A stretch of DNA of 64,000 bases, taken from the NCBI GenBank assembly GCA_030407315.1, contig JALQPE010002425.1, forward strand, positions 62,001-126,000, given 5' to 3'. Below, one piece after another: positions 1-9,859 of the stretch (its first letter is position 1; each line of letters starts with the position of its first letter). Below the pieces are notes generated by a model, which saw only the letters and a program-made list of their open reading frames with translations, searched no databases and was not told the origin of the DNA. A program made the translations under genes and the position numbers. This stretch comes from Asparagopsis taxiformis. Its lineage: Eukaryota; Rhodophyta; Florideophyceae; Bonnemaisoniales; Bonnemaisoniaceae.

Positions 1-1
1 T

Positions 2-172
2 GGGTTTTCGACTGGCGATCCAGTTGTGGATAGGACTGGAAAGATCATGCGCTTGTTTTATGTGAACGAGTCGCGCAACTTGCAGAACTGTGTCAATGAT
101 GCTATTGCAGAACTTCAGACTATAACTTCCAATCCAAAAACGGATTCCAAGCTTGGAAAGGTTGGACGATAG
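2..172 (+). CDS. RTRAF: RTRAF / CGI-99 (hCLE) family protein, C-terminal end, partial
   Basis: The frame enters from the left edge and runs 56 codons to TAG. It ends in DPKTDSKLGKVGR-like sequence (here NPKTDSKLGKVGR), which closely matches the conserved C terminus of the animal RTRAF/C14orf166 family (ADPKTDHRLGKVGR-type). A coiled-coil-like stretch (LRNLQNCVNDAIAELQ-like) precedes it. Known family role: RNA-binding adaptor in the tRNA-splicing ligase (RTCB) complex, RNA transport and RNA polymerase II association. Only the tail is inside the window, so start, length and full domain content cannot be judged. Identity rests on the characteristic tail. Confidence 0.8.
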   Translation, partial: GFSTGDPVVDRTGKIMRLFYVNESRNLQNCVNDAIAELQTITSNPKTDSKLGKVGR

Positions 173-480
173 CATTTGCTGATATGATGGATATTATTGC
201 ACCCATGCTATTCTGGAAGTGAACAGGTAGACCTGCACGCCAGAGCTCAGAGATTTTGTGACCATGTTGGAGATCGAGATACGGTGCACACCCAAGCCAT
301 GACTACTGGACTATGTGTAACACCGCAACAAATTGTAGAAACACACCTTTATGATCAATCGGAGTCGCCAAGTGGGACCAAACAATCCACAAGCCCCTAA
401 TCCACTACATACTATGTACAAGCGAAACACAAGATCCACCAACCCAATCACGATAACCATCTAACATAAATAGCCAGAGT
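173..480. other. intergenic, convergent 3' ends
   Basis: Tail-to-tail gap between RTRAF (+) and TAM41 (-). Only short frames without protein character; no RNA gene or repeat seen. Confidence 0.5.
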
Positions 481-1512
481 TCACGACTCAAAAACGCGAG
501 GCAACACATTCTTAGAAGCATGAACCAATCTCCCCCTAAACGACTTATGAAGCTTGGCGGCAACATATCGCGCACTAGTCGCAATTCCAGCTGTCGCCAG
601 TCCTTTCAAACTCTGCCTCAAACTAGATCTTGCGACGACAGTAGCAACAGCGGCAACAACAGCTCTACCAAGCACAGCGGAATCCATAGCAGCAAGACGC
701 TCCTCGGCGCCATCACTCAACCCCAAAGATCTAGCCGTTCTCTCTCGAATATTCAACGGCAATCTACGCAGCAATCTGGCCTGCTCTCCTTGCGCCACAT
801 CGCGTCTCCACACGCCATCGGCATCTTGCACAACGCCGGCCATGCGCAGCGGGCGTCTGTACAAGTCGCGAAAGTTGTGCAGATTGCACCGAACGATGTT
901 GGGCACTTTTGCACGCACCTCCGCAGCGAGCTTCATGCGCACGTCGCCGGCGTACGACAGACCCGCCACGGCGTGGTAGACGTCGAGCTCCCGGAAGCGC
1001 TCCGGGAGGGACAGCAGGGCGGCGGAGGTTGCGGACAGGATGTTGGTGCGCATCGCGTCCGCAAGCGAGGGCGGAACGGCGGATAGCATCCGGATCGGCT
1101 TGTGCATTCGGCCCGAGACGTAGAGGGAGTCCCAGTGGAGAAGATCGTGCTCGAGATCGGCTACTGCCACGACGCCGTATTTGAAGCTCTGCGGGTTGTC
1201 GGGCGTCGGGAGGATGGTGTTGTAGTAGACACGGGCGCCGAAGGAGGAGCGCTGCATGTTGGCAATGGCGGCCGGGCCGAGGAGACGCATGGCTTGTGTG
1301 TAATGAGACGGGTTTTGACAAATGTTGGTTGCGTGCCATGTTTCGGCATTGTCGACAGCGACTATGAGGTCGATCATGCGGTTCTCGGAGGGGTGTACGC
1401 CATGCTGTGGGAAGATGGCAGAGCCGTAGGCGAAGGCAAAGCGCGTTGGTGGCAGGTCGGAGAGAACTTTCTGAGCGATGTCGAGACGATCGGGAATGGG
1501 ATTGCGTGTCAT
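481..1512 (-). CDS. TAM41: Mitochondrial phosphatidate cytidylyltransferase TAM41 (Mmp37 family)
   Basis: Makes CDP-diacylglycerol from phosphatidic acid and CTP on the matrix side of the inner mitochondrial membrane, the first step towards cardiolipin (family knowledge). The 343-residue product has the nucleotidyltransferase signature FAYGSAIFPQ with G30-S31, followed by MIDLIVAVD carrying the acidic pair D48 and D54, then the Mmp37-type W-H-x-x-N-x-x-Q-N-P-x-H-Y segment. Length fits the family (337 in human). The frame stays open upstream to 1734 but that stretch has no ATG; 1512 is the first one. The C terminus is Arg/Ser/Ala rich and less conserved. No classic mitochondrial presequence is obvious after this start. 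Confidence 0.92.
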   Translation of the reverse strand: MTRNPIPDRLDIAQKVLSDLPPTRFAFAYGSAIFPQHGVHPSENRMIDLIVAVDNAETWHATNICQNPSHYTQAMRLLGPAAIANMQRSSFGARVYYNTILPTPDNPQSFKYGVVAVADLEHDLLHWDSLYVSGRMHKPIRMLSAVPPSLADAMRTNILSATSAALLSLPERFRELDVYHAVAGLSYAGDVRMKLAAEVRAKVPNIVRCNLHNFRDLYRRPLRMAGVVQDADGVWRRDVAQGEQARLLRRLPLNIRERTARSLGLSDGAEERLAAMDSAVLGRAVVAAVATVVARSSLRQSLKGLATAGIATSARYVAAKLHKSFRGRLVHASKNVLPRVFES

Positions 1513-1927
1513 TGTTGGGGCGTTATTGGAGCGAGGTTTGAGAAAGGGGCATGACGGATGGCGGTGATGATGTTGATGGATGCGGAGATTGAGTGGTGTA
1601 AGGAAGGGCTTTTGTGATGATCGGATGGGTTTTTTTCGGACAGCTATCACGGAAATATATCTCAATAGATGGTGAATGAACTTGTGACAAGTGGCGCGTC
1701 TTGGTTGGACCGTTTGATCTACTGGTGTCAACAAGGTTGACTAGACATCACCCACTACGCTTCTCTACAGCGTTCTAGTCATTGCGCGGCAAGACGCTGT
1801 TCTCTGCCACACCAGTGATAACCACCATTGCCAACTGGACATGCTTCCATCCACAGTCAAGCACAAGAGCAACATTTCGTAGCTTGCAATTCCAGTGCAG
1901 GATTCATTTTACAATCTTTGTACAAAG
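1513..1927. other. intergenic / TAM41 5' region
   Basis: Lies between TAM41 start and the 3' end of the CDK gene, both on the minus strand. The first ~220 bases continue the TAM41 frame without ATG and are probably 5' leader. Nothing else recognised. Confidence 0.4.
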
Positions 1928-2911
1928 TTAAGCGTCATTGAGCATGGCATCATTCTCCTTATTGCCGTCCACCGGCAGAGTAGAACGAACGTGCGAACCC
2001 GAATACTTGTGCCGAATATCATCAAAATAGGGCGATTTCAGCGCATCGATCGCCGAAATCCGCTTGCCCGGATTCAATTGCACCATATCCTTGAACAGCT
2101 GAATCCCGTCCGGTCCGAGCGGCGCCAATCCGGGAATCACAGCAGTGATATCCTGCGGGCTCCACTGCGGATACTCATGCCAATCGCGCATGTCGTACAC
2201 ATCGGGCCACGAGTTAGCGGTCGGCGTACCGAGGATACGGAAGATGGCTAACAGCTGTTCCAGCTCCGATTCTCCGCAGAACACGGGACGTCCGATGACC
2301 ATTTCGGCGAGTATGCAGCCCACACTCCAGATGTCCACGCCCGTCGAGTAGAACTTAGTGCCGAGCAGAATCTCCGGCGCGCGATACCACAGCGTCACGA
2401 CTTCGTGCGTGTACTTGGACACGGGCAGAGAGAAGACGCGTCCGAGACCGAAATCGGCCAGCTTGATCGTCTGCGTCTTCAGATCGATCAGCAGGTTTTG
2501 CGGCTTGAGATCGCGATGCATGATGCTGTTCGCATGGCAGTATCGCAGCCCGAGGAGCACCTGATAGCAAAACTCCTTGGCCAGTTGCGGCGGCATTCCG
2601 ATTCCTTTGCCGTATTCGCACGACATGAACTGCTTGAGATCATGATCGAGATATTCGAAGACGAGGAAGAGCACCGGATTGCCGGAGCGCGCCTCGGTGT
2701 GCACTACTTCCTGCAGTTTGACAATGTAGGGCGAATCGAGAGAGCGAAGGATGGAGACTTCGCGGAGCGTTGTCGGCGGTACGCCTTCATCGTCAGATGA
2801 AAGGATGGTCTTCTTGAGGGCGACTATCGCTCCCGTTTCCAGATGTTGCGCTTTGTAGACTTTGCCGTACGTTCCCTGTCCGAGCAGCTCGGTTCGCTTG
2901 TATTTTTCCAT
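1928..2911 (-). CDS. CDKB: Cyclin-dependent kinase, B-type (CDKB-like)
   Basis: Ser/Thr kinase of 327 residues, the normal CDK length. Visible features: glycine loop GQGTYG with inhibitory-type T14-Y15, cyclin-binding helix PPTTLRE (45-51) in place of PSTAIRE, HRDLKPQN catalytic loop with D134, DFG at 153-155, activation-loop T168 before WYRAPE. PPTTLRE is the sequence typical of plant CDKB2, the plant/algal mitotic CDK class; CDKA would have PSTAIRE. An in-frame ATG at 3031 would add 40 residues, but MEKYKRTELLG is the normal CDK N terminus and a TATA-like stretch (3046-3055) lies just upstream of 3031, so 2911 is preferred. The downstream tail is short and Asn/Asp rich. Confidence 0.93.
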   Translation of the reverse strand: MEKYKRTELLGQGTYGKVYKAQHLETGAIVALKKTILSSDDEGVPPTTLREVSILRSLDSPYIVKLQEVVHTEARSGNPVLFLVFEYLDHDLKQFMSCEYGKGIGMPPQLAKEFCYQVLLGLRYCHANSIMHRDLKPQNLLIDLKTQTIKLADFGLGRVFSLPVSKYTHEVVTLWYRAPEILLGTKFYSTGVDIWSVGCILAEMVIGRPVFCGESELEQLLAIFRILGTPTANSWPDVYDMRDWHEYPQWSPQDITAVIPGLAPLGPDGIQLFKDMVQLNPGKRISAIDALKSPYFDDIRHKYSGSHVRSTLPVDGNKENDAMLNDA

Positions 2912-3045
2912 TACGGATGTAGCGGGCGATGTTGCGCGGCCGTTTGTTGACAAGCGAAACGCGAAGCAGGAGGAGGGTACTGCGATAAAAAGGAGTGTGA
3001 GCCGACTGATGTGAGGAGCCTGATTGCGCATTGCAAAACTATCGA

Positions 3046-3055
3046 AAATATATAC
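3046..3055 (-). promoter_or_regulatory. TATA-like element upstream of CDKB
   Basis: On the minus strand the sequence reads TATATATTTT, about 140 bases upstream of the chosen CDKB start in AT-rich surroundings. Position and composition fit a TATA box; not otherwise proven. Confidence 0.35.
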
Positions 3056-3381
3056 AATAAATTAGATTATTGTGAAATTTTGGCGGGAAATGACGGTTTA
3101 GGTTTCAGCGCAGATCCATTGGTTGCATTTGATATTTCAAAAATATGACCGTTTTCAAATCGCATGTACTGTTTCTCGATTTGAAATCATCCACAACGGT
3201 CCATTCTTTCCTTGTATACGTGTACCACGTACTAAAATTTAGTCCATCGTTAGGTTCTTCCATTCTGTGACAACAAACTTAAGTCTGATGGGAGTACCCT
3301 CAGAGGGTACTTTCTCTCTACTCCTTCCTTCCGTCCGTACACTTTCGCCATCGTCCTCAGCAACATAGGTTTAACCAAAAT

Positions 3382-3807
3382 TTAGTCCTGTTTCAACCGT
3401 CTTCTTCGTTCATCCTGACAACCCTGCTGCCCCAATCCTTGCAAATTGAGCCGCCATATTAATGCTTGGCACTTCCGCAGACATGCTCCGTAAGCCGCAT
3501 CACATATACCATTACGCGCAATTGCCGAACGCGTCACATATTGTCGTGTCGATTGGCGACTTGTTTCTGATTTGTTGCTCGGTATATTCCAACTAGCTGC
3601 ACTAGTTTTGTACTGTTCGCAGAATACGTCCTTACCGTCCAAGCATCCTGTGCTGTGACGATTGCGCTTATGCAATCCGCTGTGCATGATTTGCGGCACC
3701 ATGATTTCCAGTTTTGTCTCTTCAACGCCTGCAGGTTTTCCATGAAAGGTGGCTGCAAAGTATGACCACCGGTCTCTGGGCAAGTTCAAATACAATAGAT
3801 AGCTCAT
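3382..3807 (-). CDS. Uncertain open frame, 141 codons
   Basis: Open frame with ATG at 3807. The predicted product is mixed in composition, with several Cys residues and a basic C terminus. I recognise no family. It lies in an otherwise empty 1.2 kb stretch in a very gene-dense window, which is the only argument for it. It may be chance. Confidence 0.15.
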   Translation of the reverse strand: MSYLLYLNLPRDRWSYFAATFHGKPAGVEETKLEIMVPQIMHSGLHKRNRHSTGCLDGKDVFCEQYKTSAASWNIPSNKSETSRQSTRQYVTRSAIARNGICDAAYGACLRKCQALIWRLNLQGLGQQGCQDERRRRLKQD

Positions 3808-4091
3808 GATTCTGCAGTAGTTACCAATCTCTTCACTCGCGTGGTTCAATTATTCAAAACAACCGCGTGAACAAGCTGACAAATTTTTCACACGCCGTAA
3901 CTTTTGCAATCGATTTACTTCTGTGTACACCTCTCTGAACGGGCGCAAACACTACTCTTCCAGTTCTCTACTCACGTGGCTCCAGATACAAGTACATTTG
4001 CTCGATGTCCGCACTTTATAAGATTTCTACATGGAAAGTTGACAGAGCATCTGTGTGCACAATAGAATGTCAGAAGGTAAGCTATCTAGAG

Positions 4092-6296
4092 TTAATCGAC
4101 CTCTTCCATGTTAGAGGCGGCAGCACCGTCTTCGAGCGGCGGAAGTTCTTCATCATCACCAGCCTTAGTCGCATCGATCTCTTCTTCCTCATCATCATCA
4201 ATGCTGAGACCGAGCTTGATCATACGGTGAATGCGAGCAGCGAAAATATTAGGCTCATCAAGTGAGAAACCGGAAGTGAGCAGGGCAGTGTCGAACAACA
4301 GGTTGACCAGGTCCTTGACAGTCTTTTCCGTCTTGTCGGCGTCAACACGCTTACGCAGTTCTTTCACAATCGTGTTTGAGGGATTGATTTCCATCGTCTT
4401 CCGTGAGCTCATGTAAGTGGACAGAGATGAATCCCGGAGTGCCTGAGCCTTCATGATGCGCTCCATGTTGGCAGACCATCCGTACTCACCAGTAACAAGG
4501 ATGCATGGCGAGTCTGAAAGGCGCTCTGACACGACAACCTTCTCGACCTTGTCACCAAGATGCTCCTTAATAACTGTGCACAAGGCCTCACAAGCCTTCT
4601 TCTCATCTTCACGTGCCTTTTTCTCTTCCTCAGTCTCTTCGAGCTCCATACCCTCCTTGGAGGCGCACACGAGCTTCTTCCCGTCGAATTCCTTGAGTTG
4701 CTGAACACAGTACTCGTCGATCGGCTCGACCATGAACAAAACCTCGAAGCCCTTCTGCTTGAGCTTCTCGAGGAATGGAGAGTTCTCCACAGCCTTCTTG
4801 CTCTCACCAGTGATGTAGTAAATGTTCTTCTGACCCTCCTTCATGCGCTCAACATATTCCTTGAGGGAGATGAGCTCATCTGGATACTTTGTGGAGTTGT
4901 AACGGAGGAGGCTAGCAAGCTTGTCACGGTTAGCGGCGTCCTCATGGATACCAAGCTTGATATTCTTCGAGAACTGTTCATAGAAGATCTTGTAGTCTTC
5001 CTTGTTCTCTGATAGCTCAGTGAACAATTCCATACACTTCTTGACGAGGGTCTTGCGAATGACCTTCAAAATCTTGTTTTGTTGAAGCATCTCACGGCTG
5101 AGGTTCAGCGGAAGATCCTCAGAGTCGACGACACCCTTAATGAAGTTCAGGTACTCAGGGATAATATCTTCGCAGTTGTCCATAATGAACACACGCTTGA
5201 CATACAACTTGATGTTATTCAGCTTCTTACGCGGCTCGAAGAGATCGAATGGGGCGCGCTTTGGAACAAAAATGATGGCCTTGAATTCAAGCTGACCTTC
5301 AAGAGAGAAATGCTTCACATGGAGATGCTCCTCCCAGTCATTAGTAATGCTCTTATAGAACGAGGCGTACTCTTCCTTCGTAACGTCCTCTGCCTTGCGA
5401 GTCCAGATCGGCTTATTCTTGTTGAGAAGCTGCCACTCGTGCTCCTTGACTTTGATGGTCTTCTTCTTTTTCTCACTATCCTTATCTTCTTCCTCGATAT
5501 CCTCGACCTTGGTGTCGTCTTCGTCTTTGTCAGCGTCTTCCTCAGTTTTCTCGGCATCGTCCTTGACTTCCTCAACCTTCTCTTCGTCTTTGTCCTCCTC
5601 GTCCTCACCCTCGACTTCCTTCTCAACCTCCTTTTCGACAAGAAGGTTGATTGGGTATTGGATGAACTCGGAGTGCTTCTTGACGAGATCCTTGAGGCGG
5701 CGCTCTTCAAGGTATTCGAGTTGATCGTCCTTGAGATGGAGGACAATCCAAGTACCTCGAGTGATAGTTGCACTGGTATCCTTGGTGATGGTGAAGGAAC
5801 CACCTGCAGAGGACTCCCAAACGTATTGCTCGTCGTCGTTGTGCTTGGTGTGAACCACAACGTTATCTGCGACAAGGTAGGAAGAGTAAAAACCGACACC
5901 AAACTGACCGATCATAGAAACGTCAGCGCCAGCCGCGAGAGCTTCCATGTACTGCTTTGTGCCAGAATTGGCAATCATTCCAAGGTTGTTGACCAGATCA
6001 GGCTTGGTCATTCCAATTCCAGTATCCTGGATAGTGAGAGTTTTGTTCTCCTTATCGGCAACGATACGAATTTCCATCTTCTGCTCCGTGTCCAGGATGG
6101 ACTTATCAGAAAGGCTCTGATAGCGCACCTTGTTGAGAGCATCGGACGCATTGGAGATGAGTTCGCGGAGGAAAATTTCCTTATTGGAATAGACAGTGTT
6201 GATAATGAGGCTCATAAGCTGATTGATTTCAGCCTGGAACTCGTACGTTTCCGACTCCGGACGCGGAGCGGCGGGATCAGCTGCTGGAGTAGCCAT
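4092..6296 (-). CDS. HSP90: Cytosolic heat shock protein 90
   Basis: ATP-dependent dimeric chaperone, 734 residues, normal cytosolic length. N-terminal GHKL ATPase contains [16 protein letters not shown] with E45 (general base) and N49 (Mg/ATP), then DTGIGM and the [13 protein letters not shown] lid motif. A highly acidic charged linker (about 225-285, Glu/Asp/Lys repeats) precedes the middle domain. The extreme C terminus MEEVD binds TPR co-chaperones and marks the cytosolic rather than ER (KDEL) or organellar form. The start ATG is followed by a short Ala/Pro-rich leader and no targeting signal. Heat-shock-element-like inverted units and a TATA box lie upstream. Part of its co-activator AHA1 is encoded at the right end of the window. 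Confidence 0.98.
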   Translation of the reverse strand: MATPAADPAAPRPESETYEFQAEINQLMSLIINTVYSNKEIFLRELISNASDALNKVRYQSLSDKSILDTEQKMEIRIVADKENKTLTIQDTGIGMTKPDLVNNLGMIANSGTKQYMEALAAGADVSMIGQFGVGFYSSYLVADNVVVHTKHNDDEQYVWESSAGGSFTITKDTSATITRGTWIVLHLKDDQLEYLEERRLKDLVKKHSEFIQYPINLLVEKEVEKEVEGEDEEDKDEEKVEEVKDDAEKTEEDADKDEDDTKVEDIEEEDKDSEKKKKTIKVKEHEWQLLNKNKPIWTRKAEDVTKEEYASFYKSITNDWEEHLHVKHFSLEGQLEFKAIIFVPKRAPFDLFEPRKKLNNIKLYVKRVFIMDNCEDIIPEYLNFIKGVVDSEDLPLNLSREMLQQNKILKVIRKTLVKKCMELFTELSENKEDYKIFYEQFSKNIKLGIHEDAANRDKLASLLRYNSTKYPDELISLKEYVERMKEGQKNIYYITGESKKAVENSPFLEKLKQKGFEVLFMVEPIDEYCVQQLKEFDGKKLVCASKEGMELEETEEEKKAREDEKKACEALCTVIKEHLGDKVEKVVVSERLSDSPCILVTGEYGWSANMERIMKAQALRDSSLSTYMSSRKTMEINPSNTIVKELRKRVDADKTEKTVKDLVNLLFDTALLTSGFSLDEPNIFAARIHRMIKLGLSIDDDEEEEIDATKAGDDEELPPLEDGAAASNMEEVD

Positions 6297-6401
6297 GTCA
6301 AATTAGTGATCAGTAGGACTCGGCGGTTGTAATGATGGAGCGGATTGGGGGTGGGCAGACGAATTGGAAAGGGGGAGCGGCAGGAGTGGGCACGATGGTA
6401 G

Positions 6402-6407
6402 TTTATA
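6402..6407 (-). promoter_or_regulatory. TATA box of HSP90
   Basis: TATAAA on the minus strand (context gcatataaac), about 105 bases upstream of the HSP90 ATG, with HSE-like units further upstream in the expected order. Confidence 0.5.
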
Positions 6408-6489
6408 TGCGGAAGGACAATTGTAAAGAGTATCGTTAGTAATCGCCGGCGCGGCGACCAGATCTATTCGTTTGTGGGATCATGTATGG

Positions 6490-6497
6490 TTCTAGAA
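6490..6497. promoter_or_regulatory. Heat-shock-element-like inverted unit TTCTAGAA
   Basis: TTCnnGAA is the core tail-to-tail HSE arrangement bound by heat shock factor. It lies about 85 bases upstream of the HSP90 TATA box; more GAA/TTC triplets follow at 6503-6516. Confidence 0.45.
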
Positions 6498-6540
6498 AAC
6501 CTGGAATTTCGGAAGAAAAAAAGAGCACGACAATGATCGA

Positions 6541-6548
6541 GAAGCTTC
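6541..6548. promoter_or_regulatory. Heat-shock-element-like inverted unit GAAGCTTC
   Basis: GAAnnTTC, the head-to-head HSE arrangement, about 45 bases beyond the first unit. Two perfect units near HSP90 make heat control plausible; chance occurrence of either one alone is not rare. Confidence 0.45.
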
Positions 6549-7069
6549 CAAGCGCTGGTGATGACATAAACGACCTGAAACGGTGGTCGTCGCCACATCC
6601 GACTTCCAGTAGCTTCCAGACACTAACACCCATTTCAGTGTCAGTGTCTCCAACGGCACCGTCACGCGCCAATGAAATCACTCCACGTGCAATTATCACA
6701 ACTGTAATTAACATCACGAGATAAAACTTTGTATTTCGAGCAACAGTTTCGTAAGGCATACCGTTTCACTCGCAACGTGTCCCATATTGGCATCAATTTT
6801 TTTCGGACCGAGTGGGCTCTATCACTCAAGAATTTTCGGGCCAAGCGAAAGTAGCAAATCCCTTGAACAACCATTAGGGAGCCATATTTTTGTATCATCT
6901 AAAATTTAACAAAACAATAACCCTGAACAGGACATATGTCCGGCGCAGCCACCCACGCATCACATTCACCCCATATCTAAAACATGCTTTTATTACCTAC
7001 TAACATGTCCTCACTTCACCTTCCTCCTCAACACAACCCAGAACTACCGGCACCTTGTGTCTGTCTGTC

Positions 7070-7972
7070 ATGGGAACATTTACCGCGCCATTCGATTCCG
7101 AATCGCCACAAACAGTCGATATAACCCGAGCGCCCACAACATCCCCCTCTCCATTTTCGCGCGGGCCCGAACCAGCGCACATGAAAATCCATCATCTACG
7201 CTCCTCGCCAGGCTCATTCAACACGGCATTTCGGCGCGTCCACTCGCGTCGCGAGCGTCTCTACAACCGCGAGCATCCATCTGTCGTCGCGGAGCGTTTA
7301 CAAATGACGGAAGAAACGCCTGTGACCCCATTGCACCCCGCACGCGATCGTGCGCTGGCACATCTGTCCATGGCCTATGCGGCGGCTGGATACGCGCAGG
7401 CAGCGCTCTGTGTAGTGGTCTCACTCGTGCTTGCGGGGATGGTATTCTCCTTCGCTAGAGGTGTTTCCAGCGACATTACGCGAAAGACACGCGAACGCGC
7501 CAGCCATTTTTCGATTCGCGCCGCGGAATGCCGCGCTAACCGATTGACAAACCGCTGTGCAGACGCGGATGGATCCCCGATGCACGCGACACCCGCCCTT
7601 GCAGAGCTGTGTGCAGAATGGTTGGAGTGCGAGATGAAGGGCCGCTTTGCGGAACAGGATGCCGTCTCGGCCTCGGTTTGGGCAGAGACGTTTGCTGAGA
7701 CGATCAATTCGTTCGCTGAGAAGATTTCGTCCACAACTGTTGTGGTTGGATTGGCGTTTGCTGTTGTGGTCGCGTTTTTAATGAGCTCGGCGGCGTTTGG
7801 GTTTATGCATCGCAGGTTGGTGGATGACCGATTGGTTGAAAGAGAGAAACATGATCCGCCAGCGATTATAGAACAGGATCAGCAGTTTCCAACTTTCCAT
7901 GGCGCGTCACCGCTTAGACCGAGAACGCTTACTTATGATGAGGGCGCTTCCATAGCGACGCCGCGCAAGTAA
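7070..7972 (+). CDS. Brl1/Brr6-domain nuclear envelope membrane protein
   Basis: Predicted 300 residues. Two membrane segments (about 108-130 and 222-245) flank a luminal domain with four spaced cysteines, C154, C163, C181 and C187, in the pattern C-x8-C ... PALAELC-x2-W-x2-C. This is the Brl1/Brr6 signature (N-x-C, PALE-x-x-C-x-x-W-x-x-C), whose cysteines form disulfides in the perinuclear space. Known role: nuclear pore complex assembly and spindle-pole insertion, membrane remodelling, in fungi and other eukaryotes, often those with closed mitosis. The frame is open before 7070 without ATG. Basic N-terminal and acidic C-terminal tails face the nucleo-cytoplasm by analogy. Identification is by motif, not full-length alignment. 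Confidence 0.75.
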   Translation: MGTFTAPFDSESPQTVDITRAPTTSPSPFSRGPEPAHMKIHHLRSSPGSFNTAFRRVHSRRERLYNREHPSVVAERLQMTEETPVTPLHPARDRALAHLSMAYAAAGYAQAALCVVVSLVLAGMVFSFARGVSSDITRKTRERASHFSIRAAECRANRLTNRCADADGSPMHATPALAELCAEWLECEMKGRFAEQDAVSASVWAETFAETINSFAEKISSTTVVVGLAFAVVVAFLMSSAAFGFMHRRLVDDRLVEREKHDPPAIIEQDQQFPTFHGASPLRPRTLTYDEGASIATPRK

Positions 7973-8264
7973 TAACAACTGTGTACATAGTAACTTGGGT
8001 TTCTCGTGCATCTGAATAGACGTTGTAGAGTTGTAATAAACAAGACACGAATTCCGTCAACTGACATGGCCCGCAGGACCAATACTTGTGAAAACTATGG
8101 TCCGTATCACGCGATCTCAGTAATGAATCTTTTCTTTGATGCAACGCATCAGTTCATAGCAATCTCTGTTTGACGTCATTTGACCTACTCCATTGCAACA
8201 TGATTTCCCCTTCTCTCTCCGAAACCTAAACACCTGAAAGTTCGTCCCACAAAACCATCTCAAT

Positions 8265-8795
8265 ATGTCCGCAGATCCGACAACCTACAACTTTTCCCGA
8301 GTATCAGGTCGAGATGCCATCGCCTTTGGATCAGCCCGACCGGGCTATCCGAGCGAGGAGGCGACACAGTCATCCGTTGAACAATGGAGCGAATTCATGA
8401 AGTCCAATGGAATCAAACGGGTTCTCAGTCTACTCGGTGAGGACGAAAAGGTGTTCTACAAAGACCTTGACATAGATGAAGTGATGATCGCTCAGTTTGG
8501 TGAAGGAAATTATACGCGAACCTCAGTGTTCAGGGAAGGCGCTAAACAGAAAATCAGTGCCGCTCTTGCAGCCGCTAGAGAAGCGCAGGAACCTATCGTC
8601 ATGCACTGCTCGGGTGGTGGCGGGAGGGCCGCTTTGGCCATGGGCATTTGGCTCGTCGATACCTATGGTGTGGCGCCTGAGGATGCCGCGAAGGAAGTTC
8701 AGGACGAGGCTGATCGGACGCCTGGCATTTCGAGGAAGATGAAAGCGGTCAAGTTGACGCATCTTGTTGTCAATGGCTCCATGATAGGGTACTAA
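8265..8795 (+). CDS. CX5R protein phosphatase (tyrosine/dual-specificity-like, prokaryotic type)
   Basis: Predicted 176 residues with the cysteine-phosphatase P-loop HCSGGGGRA (C-x5-R) in the second half. Upstream are FGSARPGYP and an SVEQWSEFMKSNGIKRVLSLL segment, resembling the small tyrosine phosphatase family of haloarchaea and cyanobacteria in which xGARRPGY precedes a W-x-x-F/M helix. No targeting or membrane segment. The loop has four Gly and an Ala where many DSPs have Ser/Thr after Arg. Substrate unknown; phosphoprotein or small phosphate ester are both possible. The prokaryotic flavour suggests an old transfer or endosymbiotic origin, which only a tree can settle. Confidence 0.75.
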   Translation: MSADPTTYNFSRVSGRDAIAFGSARPGYPSEEATQSSVEQWSEFMKSNGIKRVLSLLGEDEKVFYKDLDIDEVMIAQFGEGNYTRTSVFREGAKQKISAALAAAREAQEPIVMHCSGGGGRAALAMGIWLVDTYGVAPEDAAKEVQDEADRTPGISRKMKAVKLTHLVVNGSMIGY

Positions 8796-9859
8796 TTTAG
8801 AGTGCAATAGGTATGCAGAATCATGTGTTGTAAGTGATGGCAGCTCCAATCATGAATATTTGTACCGGTGGGGAGCTGTCGCAAGATGGTAGCTTTGAAG
8901 GTTCCCTTCGACTTAAAACTGGCAGTAACGATTCCGTTTCGGAAGCAGGCTCTGTTACGTCCATATGGGGAAGGTAAAGACGAGTAGGGTTTGCTGGTAA
9001 TACTGCTGCAAAAGCTATATTGTAAAACAGCATCGCAACCAGTACAATTGGTTTCTTGGCCAGGTCCTGTCCATCGCTACTTTCGATAACCTATTGCTTC
9101 ACAGGTAATGGAAGAAATTATCGGTTTGCAACTGTTCCAACGCAGAGTTGTTAACTCAATTCCAAAGGTGACCAGATTACAGTCCACTGAGAATCACCGA
9201 AATTATCAGCTACCATACCAAACCTATTTTGTTATACCAAACAATATTATCCGCGGGATTCTCACCAGTTCTCAACAGGCTATCATCCTCAAATCTGCTC
9301 ATACGGGCACTCGAGCGATTTGCTGCAGACTGGGACAAGTCTATGTGGCAAAGCAATGCAATGGTCCACATATCCGCCTAGAAGCAGAAGTTCCATCCAA
9401 ATACGCTGTCGTGTTAAGAGCCATCAAGGTGTACAGCAAAGAAAGTTGAAAAGAGCCCATGGCTGTCGCCATTGTTGCTTTCGCATCTCATGGGCAATCG
9501 ATGATTTCGGCACCAGTCGTTTCAAAATTATCCAAACTCGTACCTGACATTAACAACATGCCCGTCAACATTGAAAAGAAATACGTTTTTCTATTAGCCC
9601 TCCACTGACATACTCATTCAAGACAATAAACCTGCCGGAGAAATCATTGTACAATACCAATCTCAGTGTATATTGCAATACAACGCAAAGCGTTGGAACG
9701 CCTTGTGGCAGAGTGAGACCAAAGTACAATTTCTGTACCTCAAGTCTGCGACATGATGCTATTGGTTGGCAACACGAAGAATGATTCGAACTGTCCAGCC
9801 TGAGAGACTGTCGCTACAATAAGTTTTGCACAACGCACCAAACCAGCTGCTAACGCTCA
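8796..9859. other. intergenic, convergent 3' ends, ~1.06 kb
   Basis: Long for this window. A plus-strand frame 9108-9449 (113 codons, ATG) and a minus-strand frame 8821-9033 (70 codons, with a hydrophobic segment that continues upstream in frame to about 9090) are both open. Neither matches a family I know. A small spliced membrane protein on the minus strand is possible but not supported well enough to call. Confidence 0.35.

Larger units (their letters stand above)
2912..4091. other. intergenic between CDKB and HSP90
   Basis: Holds the CDKB promoter side (near 3050) and the HSP90 3' flank. One minus-strand frame from ATG 3807 to 3382 (141 codons) is open but resembles no family, has no domain or membrane segment and no clear codon signal. 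It is treated as uncertain. No tRNA-like cloverleaf was noticed. Confidence 0.4.
6297..7069. other. divergent intergenic, HSP90 promoter
   Basis: Shared upstream region of HSP90 (-) and the Brl1-like gene (+), holding the TATA box and HSE-like units listed separately. A minus-strand frame at 6436-6759 (107 codons, with hydrophobic patches) overlaps the promoter elements and is not accepted as a gene. Confidence 0.5.

Noticed and set aside
5079..6332. 417-codon plus-strand frame antisense to HSP90
   Set aside because: Opposite strand of a certain gene; Leu/Val/Asp-rich product is the mirror of HSP90's charged codons.
6436..6759. 107-codon minus-strand frame upstream of HSP90 with hydrophobic patches
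   Set aside because: Overlaps TATA/HSE-like sites of HSP90; product has no domain.
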